60,000 bases of DNA from Antedon mediterranea (lineage: Eukaryota; Echinodermata; Crinoidea; Comatulida; Antedonidae). Positions 26,801 through 38,800 of this stretch are shown one piece after another. A model generated the notes under the pieces. The model searched no databases. It worked only from the letters and a program-made list of their open reading frames with translations, and was not told where the DNA came from. A program made the position numbers and the translations under genes. The stretch covers positions 4,781,001 through 4,841,000 of the forward strand of contig NC_092674.1 in assembly GCF_964355755.1 (NCBI RefSeq). The letters are read 5' to 3'. Each line of letters opens with the position of its first letter. Positions within the stretch are counted from its first letter, which is position 1.

Positions 26801-29800
26801 ATGATTTCAAATCAACCAATGATCATTTTGTTTAAAAATGAAAAAGATCGAGTAGGCCTACGTACAGTGCTGAATGTACGATCGAGACTGTTAAAATATG
26901 AAATCGTGTTGCCAAGTTGTTTTGTTTATTAATTGTTTAGTCCTTAGCCTAGGCCTCCTTCGTAGGTCCTACTCAACTCGCACGTATGACCTGCCAAATA
27001 AAACGCCAATAAGGTAGGCCTACATAATACCACCACCGGCACACAACAGGATTCACACACAACAGACAGGGCTATACACCACTACACAGAATTGAACAGG
27101 ACAGGGTCTGGGTGGGAATTAAATCAAATTATCTCCGCGTAATATTAAATCAGGGAGATCTAAATTACATCTCCCTGATTAAATGATCCATATAAAATCC
27201 TTTCTAGCCTTCAGAAACTTTCATCAATGTACCCAAGTACACATTGTCTAAACGTTACATAGCGCATGCGTACCATCTTAGTTGTTGAGTCTTTGAAATT
27301 CTGAAATATGAATATTAAAACGGTGTACGAGTGAGTAGCCAATCGCATGCAGCTGAAACTATTCAACCGGATAATCTATGCACCAAGAATTCTTGGTGTC
27401 AAACCACGTGACTTTTGCGTGTTTCCCCAGACGGAGTATCCAAACTCAAGTAATACACGTATGAAACGCCATATGTGCAAAAATATTTATATTTTTACTA
27501 ATATTAAGAAAAAACTCCGTCTGGAGCCCAGACTACAGGGAGATGTAAAACTCACTGCTTACAGCTGCCACATGTGGTACATGTGACACTGTATATTGCC
27601 TATGATACTGGTCACATATATACATGCTATGTGGAGAAACAGTACAGAGAATAATCTAGTGCCATATTGAATATGAATCTATAGCTTTATATCAGGAAGT
27701 ACAAATTGATACGGAAAATAGCCTATGTATCCGGCTTGTTGGCTGTTCAAAGTCTGTGAAAACTAAAGGGCTGTATCATGCTATAATGTTCAGTTATTAA
27801 AATTTTGAATTTCATTGTTGTACTGCAAAAAACTACATTTTTTAATAGCATTTAAGTGCAATAACATAAGATTTTAAGTTTGAGACAGTCAAGTCTGCAA
27901 TAAGCATTATGTATGATTATCCCAAAACAGCTTGCTAAATAATTGGTAACTAAAAACGTAGTTACTGCAACAACTGTAGTGGAAAAATGTTGACATTGTC
28001 TCTTGGTTTCTGAAAGAAATCCCAAAATATGTTGTTTTTTACTTCATTCATTTCATCGAGGTACGTCCATAATTGTTCAGAAATGAAGTTCCATTGTATG
28101 CCACCACAGCCGGGAATTTCCCACACAGCGAGTAGTTGTCAACAGCTTGTGGACAAAAAATAGAATATTTCCGCTTAACCCGTCATAGACTGTACATTTC
28201 TACAGTATAGTAGTATGTAAACATGAGTATCAGTTACTTCTAATTTTAGGTTCCTCTCTACCAACAATAAAGAATATGTTATCCACATTAGATTCTTGTT
28301 CAAATCGAATATATTGTCTATTTGCCTCTTTTTGGTAGAGAGGGGTTTATATGTTTATGTTATGATCATTTGAATTAAACATTTTGGGACAGCAAACAAC
28401 TTGACAGAGAATCAGTATATGTAAGGCAATTATAATAGCAAATTCGAAATATTTACAACTTTTTTACATTTTTTAGAATACATAAAATCATTCCTGTACA
28501 TTATCAGATCGCACAAATTTAATTCTTCTCTCACAAATTGAATATTAATCTACTGATTTTTAAAGATATATTGTCTCCGCACAATTTTTTTAATACATCC
28601 TTAAATGTTATCAATGTTTTTATTTTGCAGGTATTTGGAGTAGGAGTTCCGAATCCATACAGGTTAAGACCTTTTCTAGGAGCTAAAGTTCCACTAAATT
28701 ATACTTACTCACCATTGATAAATATGCACAATCCATATGGTACTGTGTTACAGGTTAGTAGTAATGTCTATTTTGTGCTTTGCTTACCTGGATAAACCGA
28801 CAATAGCCATCTCTCTCCTTTATCGCAACACCCCCACCCTTCCCGCTTTCCCCGCCCCTTTTCTTCTTATTTTTCCTTCTCTATAAATAGTGAGGATACA
28901 TTTACGAACATAAATTGACAATAGCCCTCTCTCTCCTTTATCCCCCACCCCCTTTATTTATCCCCACCCCCTTTATTTATCCCCACCCCCTTTATTTACC
29001 CCCACCCCCTTTATTTATCCCGCACCCCTTTTATTTATCTGCCGACGGGAAAGCAATTTATAGAATGTCCTGTTTATAGCTTCTCTTTACCAAACAATCA
29101 CCTCATTGAATAGAACGGTCAATCTTTTACTTACAACAATATAATTTTTTTAAATAATCTAATAGGTCTGTTATTCAATGAATCATGCCACCTTCAATTT
29201 GAATAAATGTTATATTTTGCTTATAATTTCAAAGCTTCTTATTAAAATTGATAGCAGTTATTAATATTATTTCATTCACTTTCGTTTCACTGAATGAGAT
29301 AATGGCTACAAATTGTAGAAGCATCAATATTTGGGTAAATTGATATTTCCTCCACTGGCTTCATTCTTAAAAAATTAAATGAATGGATTATGTTCTATAG
29401 GTTGTCAGATTAGATCTGATAAAATATATTGAGCCTTTAGAATTTTATTTCTTTCAAAATATAATATTTATTGATTTAATATTAAAATCAATAAATTTCC
29501 ATTATGAGCTTCATATTATGTCATCATTGTTATGCCATATTAATTTAAGCTCTGTCTACACATAGAGGTACAGTATAGAATAATTATTATTAATAATTAT
29601 TTTATACTTCCATGGTCCACACTATCAAACTAGTTTGACAAAAATGAAGTGATGTACCCTAATATGATAGTTATATGCCCAAATATGGTAGTGATGACAT
29701 CATCAGGTCTATATATAGGCGCATCACATTGTTTTTCTTTAATTTTCCTTTTTCTGCCTTACTTTCTGGATAATTGCCCAACTTGGTATAAACAGTAGGC

Positions 29801-32800
29801 CATAGTTTTTAAACTGATGTTTCTTGTTTGTTACCAATGTCAAATCCTGGAGCTTAAGATATCCTGGAGTATCCAGGAAAATCCTGCATCTAGAAATTAC
29901 ACCGAAAAGCAACACATTGTGTTGTCAAAAAATGTGATGTGCCCATATATGAACATGGTGATGTCAAATCACCACCATATTTGGGCATTACACTACCATA
30001 TTTGGGCACATCACACTAATGTTGTCAAACTAGTTTGATAGTGTAGACATAGCTTTATTTACTATGGTGTTCGAACCATTAGCCTAATGGTATTGTTTCC
30101 AAGTAGGAAATTTATCAATTAAACCTTACCTTGATGGTTGAAATGCATAATGATTCATAGTATTACATCATCTATAATGTCCAGGTGTTTATTTAAAACA
30201 TTGATTTCAATTATGAGTTTATTATGTTAATAATTGAGGTTAATTAATGAATTAATTGTTAAACAACTTTTATATATATTTTTTTTAAATATCAGTGTTT
30301 TGTTATTAGACTTCAAGTATTTAAGATAGGAACTCAAAATTAGTCCTCATGTCTGGCTGCGACAAATGCCAACAGTACTGTACTATTTAAATATTCTCTG
30401 CGGTGTACAGTGTCTGTTAAGGTGCGTGGAACTGATCGTGTCGCAGCCACAGATAAACTCTTTGATCTCCGGAGCTCAGCATCATGTTGTTAGATTGCCT
30501 TGATTATTATAAACATACTGTATCATGTCATTTTTTTTTTGTGGGTTTTTTTTTTGCAGGTAACAGAAATATATTCAAGCGGAGGTGACTTGCACCTGGA
30601 GTTACCGACAGGTTCACAGGAAACGTCTGATAACCTGTGGGTAAGTAATAATCAAATTTACTTTTGTTAAGCTCTGTCTACACCATAAAACCTTATATGA
30701 CAAACAAATGTGATGTGCCCATATATGAACACGATGATCTTATATCACTACCATATTTGGGTACACATCACACTTTTTTGTCACATACAGTTTGATAGTG
30801 TAGACAGAGCTTTACAATCTCAGCAGGAAATGTAATTGGACCTAATCATACAAAACGAAGAAAATAAAAAAATTGTTGAATCAGGGCTCGATTTAGTGCT
30901 AGCCCGGCGTACAATGGCTAGTAAAAACAGCTCCGGGCTACCTAAAGTATCTTCCTTTAAGCCCGGATGGCTAGTAGGTTGTGGGAACTCGAAATTGGGA
31001 CGAAATGACCTCATAAAAATAACTCCAGCATAAAAGACATATGTCTTGGCAACATCAGCAAAAAACCCACTCGCGCGCTGCTGTGGCCATAACAAGTGAT
31101 GATGTAGGCGGAGCCTCTCATAATCAAGCAAATTTTCCGAATTATGATTGGCCATTTATGTTTTTGTCACCCAGGTTATTGTGAAGTAGGCGGAGCTTCA
31201 TTATCAGGTCAAACGTGTCACAAAAATATGACCATAAATAACGAACTGTGATTGGCCAAATGTAGTAGAATTTTGTCAATGTTAAAAATAACTTGTCTAG
31301 TCTTGTCAGGCCTGGTTGTCACAGATCAAAGCTAGGGATATTTTGTAGGGCCGGGTGGCTGGCTCTATCCCTGTAGGTAGGCCATGGAGGCCATATTTTA
31401 TAATATGCGTAGGCCTAGATAGAATCAAAAGCCATCGTTTGGCATCGTGATGGCTGCTCAGCAGCTAGGCCTAGCTAGATACTACCATTTTGGTAACAGT
31501 TGAGTAGAGTAGGCCAGGTGCTCCAATGCGATCTAGCTAGGCTAGGTAGGCCTACGTCTATCCTCTACTAGCTACCCTACTATAAATAATAGGCTCTCTA
31601 GGCCTAGCCTAAGGTAGACAGAATCTAATTAGTTTTCTTGGCTAGGTTGAAGCCCAACAACAAAAAGACCTCAATAAATCGATTCTGTGAATATGGTGAG
31701 CATGAAATAGACTATGCGTCGCGACGCAAAGTTAATTTTTATAATGTGAACAATAAAGAAATACAATTTTGTGTAATTTTTCATGCAATAATAGTTTAAT
31801 AGAGTTGTTATGCGCGATTTGAACGATTTGCGCAATTTGAAATTGCGCAAGGATTTTCTTGCGCAATTTTAAATTGAAACATGTGTTTCAAATTGCGCAA
31901 GCAACGTATTAAATTGCGCAAGTAATCTGCAAATTGCGCAAGGTTTTTCGACAGATTGTGAAATCATGCACACCCATATTTTGTTAGTAATTTCTAAGAA
32001 TGATTCAAAATTAAAGATAATATCACATTTCCTTACCCTCCCGGGAGCCTCCCTCCCGAATTTTTTTTGACGAATAAAAAAAATCTCGAATTCCCAATGG
32101 TTCTATAAAATACCATATTCACACATAATATGAGGAGAAGGCATAAATAAATACCAATAGTAATATAATAATTTCAATTCAAATATCAGTACTAATGACG
32201 ATTAATAAGACTAATAACGATTGGATTTTTAGAAACAATAATTATTACGAATTATTAGACGTTTACTATTTAACTTAAAAATTAAATTTAATGACAAAAA
32301 AGATTGACCTTTCGGTACCATTTTCAACAACAAATGAGTACAATATATATAAATATAATAATAAAAATAACAAACAGTTAGAACTATCTTGCGCAATTTA
32401 CAAATTGTGCAGCGCAATTTGAAATTGCGCAAGGATTTTCTTGCGCAATTTAATATTGCGCAAGAAAATCCTTGCGCAATTTTAAATTGCGCAATTTTAA
32501 ATTGCGCAAATCGTTCAAATCGCGCATAACACAGTATTTATGTAAATGTTTAGCAATTCTCGAGCGTTTAGATTAGTGCGCCCTCTATTGTACAAAATGC
32601 CTGAATTCATTTATATGGCGGCCCTGCTATCACGGTGCGATAATAAGAGTGGGCTAGTAAAATAATGTATGGGCTAGTGAAATCTACAGTGAACTAGCCC
32701 AGTGGGCTAGCAACATGAAAAAGATAAATCGAGCCCTGTGAATGTATTCTTGTTTTATTGTTCTACCTACACACAAAGTAAGCGGTTTCCCCCCTTTGCG

Positions 32801-35800
32801 TTTTGCAGTTTGTTTATTTCCTTATATAGTAAACTTGATCTTTGCTCTTGAAATATTTTGTATTTTTGCAGAGCATAAAGAAAATCATTTAGATAAAATG
32901 CAATCACCATAAGTCACTCCCAGGGCCTATTTAAAATTCTTTGACTAGCTACATAAGACAACCATAGCATGTAGGTAGTTTCAGGGCCAGCTATAAATTT
33001 CCTTTTTTATCACTACTACAAAAATGAGCCACCCAACTGTAGACTGTAGCAAGCAAGTCAAATTTGTTGTAATTAATTAAATTAATTCCACAAAAAGCTG
33101 AATGTACAGTAATAAGGCTTTAACGCAAATAGCTTGATTATTTCGCGAGGAACTTCATTGCACAATGCATGATGGGAAGGGTTTGGGAGCAATAGCGCCA
33201 CCTTATAAATTAAACTTTATATATTAGTCCCATCATGCATCGCTCACGCTATTTGCAATAAATCTTATTGGCAGATGAGGCCTCAAGTACCTCCGTTATC
33301 TCTAAATAAAAAGGAACCGTTTCCCCCACAAAAATTACAACCTTGAAACACTAGCTGTTATTGAATGTTCAATAATACATTATAATATATCTACTTAGTA
33401 CTAGATGATTGTTGAGCCCCGAATTTGGTAGCGTAATTGCGCACTAGAAAAGTAGTATGAGTTAAATTCTATAGCTATAGTTCAAGTAATTAATTTAACC
33501 AGGTTATACCAGGGTACAGTATTTTATTTTTGTGTTGTTTTTTCATTCATTTATTTCATCAGTGGAAAATTACTTCCATTTATTGTCATTTGCATATAAA
33601 ATATACATAGATATATTATGTTGGTTCTGAGATACAAAACAGATAAATGAAAAACAAACAAAAACAATTACAGATTGTCAGATCACTATCGTATGGTATA
33701 CTGACGAGCATTCAGAGCCTAAATGTTTGTTTTGCCATATGATTATGACTATATAGATATATTATTGTATAAACAATAATCTTCTATGCCTTATCCTATT
33801 TTACATTGGTAATAATTAACTAATTAACAAAAATATGGCTTAGTAATTAATTGTCTTGTTTGTCAGGAGGTCAAACAAGTATTTTGAATTATTGATAACC
33901 ATGGTAATACACCGAGTGAGAAGTAAATTAATGGGTTTTGGCATGACGTCAATTGATGCCACGACGCGACTTAATGGCACGTTATTCTCCATGGCAACAC
34001 AACTATATTATTATTGGACTCTTTATATATAAAGCAGTTTGTGATATTTAAAGAAAAAAATTTTTTCTGTGTATTATCAGAGACTTAATATTAATAGAGT
34101 AGTCTATCAGTCTTTATTATTATATTTACAGTGTTGTTATTAATATAAAGTTTTATACAGTATATTTTATCCCATGTTATGTTTATAGTCATAATGTGCT
34201 ATGCTGACTATAATTGGAAAAAAACTTTGTCTAGATACTAGACTGCATTTCATATTGGAAAATGTTAAATATTTGATTGACACATTTGATACGTATATTA
34301 CTTCAGCTCCAGATAAAAATCGCTACATCGACTCGTGGACTAACAACATCAAAAGACAATTTAACTACAGACTTAGAACAAGTCTAATGGACCCTGTTAA
34401 TTGAGAATTGTAAATGAGTACTTGTTAAACAGACATACAAACTAATCAAGAGTTTGTAAAGAATGGAGAAAATAACTCAACTCAATAAGCCATTCTGTAA
34501 AAACATGTGGACTAAAACAATTTAAAATTATTTAAAGGATATTAACATACTAGGCTTGTTGTAAGTTTATTTAAGAATATCATTGTAATGTTACATTTAA
34601 TGTATAAAAAAAATCAAAACCTGAATGAATAAAAGTGGTGGTATGGTAAACCACAAAAGAGAAAAAAAAAATGGGAAAAATAACTCTTTTTATTGTGTTA
34701 TTTTTACGTTTTCATTACCAAATATAGTATGTTTAAATCGCATGAAATAATCGTTGTAACGCTTTATATTTTTAGGAAATTCCGCCATACCAAACACGGT
34801 CTGTTATGCGTGCAAGTTTCGTCGGAAGAACTGAAAGTAACCATACAGCATTTATCCGAATTAGAGCTAATCATACGGTTGAAGATAATGATTTTCTTAT
34901 GTTACCTGTCGAGGTGGAAGTCTCAGCAGGTGAGATAACTCCTTTGTTATTATGCAGCAATGCTTTTAATTATGCGGATCATAATAATTTGCATTAATAC
35001 TTGGTACAAAATATTTATGTAATGTTAAGGAAAAAAATTATTTTTTAGTAATTTTTGTAACAGTTGTGTTTAATTTAAACAATTTTTTTTGTAATTTTAA
35101 GGGACTGCTTCAAATTTATTCTTATATTTTATATCTTATTATTATATATATATCTTTTTCAGCATGTCAGATAACTCCTTTGTTTATATGCAGATCATAA
35201 TAAATCATATTTATTTAATGTTGAGGATAAAAATCATCTTTATTATTGACTTATTTTTTTATAAATAATAATTATAAGAATCATGTTTAATTTCAACAAT
35301 TTTTTTGTAGTTTTAAGAGAAATTTCAAATTTATTCTACTGCAGTTTACTGTAGTAATTACACCAAACAATAATTTAGTAAGCTTTTTTTGCTGCTAATA
35401 AACATACTGTTTAATGCAGTGACTGCCTCATAAACCTCTACGTTAAAAACTAAAATCATACATTATTGTTGAGTATTGGGTTTAAAGATGTAGTTACTGC
35501 AGTAACAGCAGTAGAATAATGTTAACATGATCACTAAAGCTCTGTCTACACTATCGAACTATGTGCCCATATATGGACATGATGATGTCATATCACTACC
35601 ATATTTGTGCATATTACTATCATATTTGGAAACTTTTATTGTCAAATTAGTCTGATAGTGTAGACAGAACTTAAAATACTAGCCTAGAGACAAATAAAAA
35701 AAATAAAAAAATCTATAGTCAAATGTTATATAGTTCAACTGAATTCAGTGTTTTGCACATACATGTCCCCATTGTTTACACATTTGTAGTGTTATGAATA

Positions 35801-38800
35801 TTTATTTGTGGAATATATTTATAGCTCAATATTTTTATTTTTATTTTATTTTTATTTTATATAATTATGCAAATAATATATTTTCCATATTTATACACTG
35901 TTGATGATACATGAATACTTAGGAAAACATTAAATTTATATAATAATATTTTGTTATGGCTGCTAAATATATTTATTTTTATTTTCAGCTCCTGGTATTT
36001 ATTCGGCTTTAGAAATGTTAGATTTTGGAACTCTACGATCATTGGATGAGCCACGTGTAATACCTTTATATCTCCTTAATACCAGTCCCAAAACTGTTCA
36101 AATTGTGGTAAGTTTGTTATGCAATAGATAAGATCTAAATAATTTAATGGACAAATTGATGTTTTTCCTAGAAAAATAGAAATATCTACCACTCTGGGTG
36201 TCATCAATTCAATTTTAATTCAAAAGACATTTATTTTAGTCCAAAAAAACAATTATTTAAAAAACAATAATGACAAATTGAGATTTTAAAAAATAATGAC
36301 TTGAATTATTACTAGTGTTTAACATAAATTATGCCTGGTTGTCTAGTACTCTGCCTTTTTTTTTTTATCATTCTCACAGATTTTCTTCTCTTCACTATAA
36401 ATTATTAATTATATTTATTAAATTAAATTTCCAGCACATCAATTGGTGATTTGGTATTTATACCTTTCATATTTATTTAGTCATATATTTTCACCCATTA
36501 ATTTAACATTCATTTGCGCCATAAAATAAAATGCCTTTTTTCCTTTTCAGAGCATCTCATTAATGCGAGCAAATGAAGCAGTATCGGTTGATTTTAAGCC
36601 CATGGGCTTAAAACCATCAGATAAACACATGAAAGTAGCTTCACTTACATTCCAACCATTGAAAGCCAATAAGTCTCGTTGTTGGACAGGAAAAATTATA
36701 GTAAAAACAAAGGATAAAAATCAAAAATTAGTTCTGCCTTATCAAGCATTGGTTTTACCAGGGTAGGTTATTTTATTTTGTTGCTGTTTTTTAACTCTTC
36801 TATTAAAACTTTAATTGAAATGAGATTCAATATAGGACTTGTAGTTGTCTATGTAATTTAAGAGGTTTCATGAAGTACAGTACAGTACAATAAAACCCTA
36901 TTAAGAGGACACCTTTGGGATCAAAGAATATGTCCCCTTAGTTGAGGTGTCCCCTGAATAGAGGTTGCCCTCAATTTTAAAACATATTTGCCCCTCGATC
37001 ATTTTATCAGGAAGTGTCGACTTAAAAGGTGCGTCCCAATGGAGGTGTGTTCTATTGTACTCCAAGGCCTACTAATACAATAAAATCCAAAACAGAAGAG
37101 TTGGAATCTATGTCTATTTTTAAAAAGACATAGATTTTGTTTTTATTTGCGGGGTTGCTGAAGACTTTTTGTCTTTAAATATCACTTATTGATATGAAGA
37201 TTTACTACCAATTATAGGCCATGTTCAATGATCTAGTTAGTAGTTGCAAAAACTGCTATAAACATCATTAAAATAAATGATAATATGATTGGTATGAAGA
37301 TTGACTGCCAATTAGAGAATACCTTCTTATATGATGAACACACAATATAGCTAATACTTCTAAAGCTTTGTCTACACTATCAAACTAGTTTAGAATCTAA
37401 TCATCATACCAAAATATGGTAGTGATGTGCCCAAATATGGTAGTGATATGACATCATCGTGTCCATATATGGGCACATCACATTTTTGTATCACATAAAG
37501 TTTGATAGTGTAGACAGGGATGTTTAAGTACTGTAGCATAAGCAAAAGCTAGTTTCACAAAAATGTGTTCCTTTAAGAAGGGATGTCCTCTAAATAGGGA
37601 TATCCCGAAGGAGGCTCTCTATTGTATAATACTTTTTGGTTCACATTATGATACAGTCATGCAATTTAGTGGATTTCATTATTGCGACTAAAAGTCTCCT
37701 TGATCTAATTTCATATTGTTTGTTTTTTATCAATAATTATGTTCTTGAATCTTGAATAAAGAACATTGAGCCCTGGTCAAAAACATTGTCCTTATTAATT
37801 AGAAGTATACCTTTCTCTAATTTGATATCGGGTTAATGAATTAGACTATCGAATCTATAAAAACTAAATATTCTAAATTCTCCGAGGCTATAATACTGTA
37901 ACACTATTCACAACAACACACAATTTAATACCATAAAAGGAGTAGAGAAATACAGGAAAACTGTATTAAAAAGTGTGTGTTTTTTTTATGCGGAAGTAAA
38001 ACTGAAGCTTTTATCCAGGGTAGCATAACAGGAAATTAAACTATTAATACATTCTTGGTATCATTAGTGGTTTTATGTAACTATAACCATGCATGCAACA
38101 AAGAAATAAAACGGTACTACCTTGTTATATAAATATGTATAAAGGTATAGGTATTTACCATCTGATCTTGTAATTCGCACCATTGGTTTGATAAAAAGAA
38201 TTTTGTTACAAGAATATGTATAAAATATGTTTAAAATGATCTTTTTTTTTTTTTCAAATTTCAAAGAGATTTATTTATGTTCATAAGTAAAAAAGACAAT
38301 ACATGATGTAGGGGATCAAATAAATATTTAAAAATTATACTTGAAATATTTTTTATAACCACCGAAAATTGACTCCCAGAAACAGGAAACTATTCTTTAA
38401 ATGCAATATTGTTTTCAAATCTAATTTTGCGGATACTATATGTTATGTATCAAGTATTAACCTCATCCCCTCCTGTGTCTGGTTAATATTTACAATTATT
38501 AGGTTTATGCAACAATCAATTAAGTCTATTTAGCAGAAATATTAAAGATAAAACAGTATTTAATCACCATCTCAATTATTGCGCCGTTTTATCTCGTGTA
38601 TTGCACCATTTTCGATTAGACAAGCCACTAGTTAGCTTGTTTAAACAAATTCAGCTTCGGTTTCTAAAAATTGTTTTCGGTTTACAGTCTACAACAGGAA
38701 GTGTGTGTAAGTAAACACTGGCTCAAGTCCAAATTGAAACACTTTTAATGAATTTCAATGACATTCCTTTCGTCTATTGTATTGAATGAAAAAGCCATTA

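Larger units (their letters stand above)
21830..28630 (+). other. TMEM131 intron 6 (6.8 kb)
   Basis: It contains MITE copies, a duplicated MITE-plus-flank unit (about 23057-23195 and 23315-23527), the 25103-25286 TIR element, a stretch at 26650-27130 with more CpG than its surroundings, and a short hairpin at 27148-27180. No exon is missing: exon 6 ends and exon 7 resumes contiguously in the family alignment. Confidence 0.6.

Noticed and set aside
30820-31155. 111-codon - strand ORF
   Set aside because: It crosses the left end of the 30882-32738 element and the adjacent MITE; the peptide shows no transposase motif.
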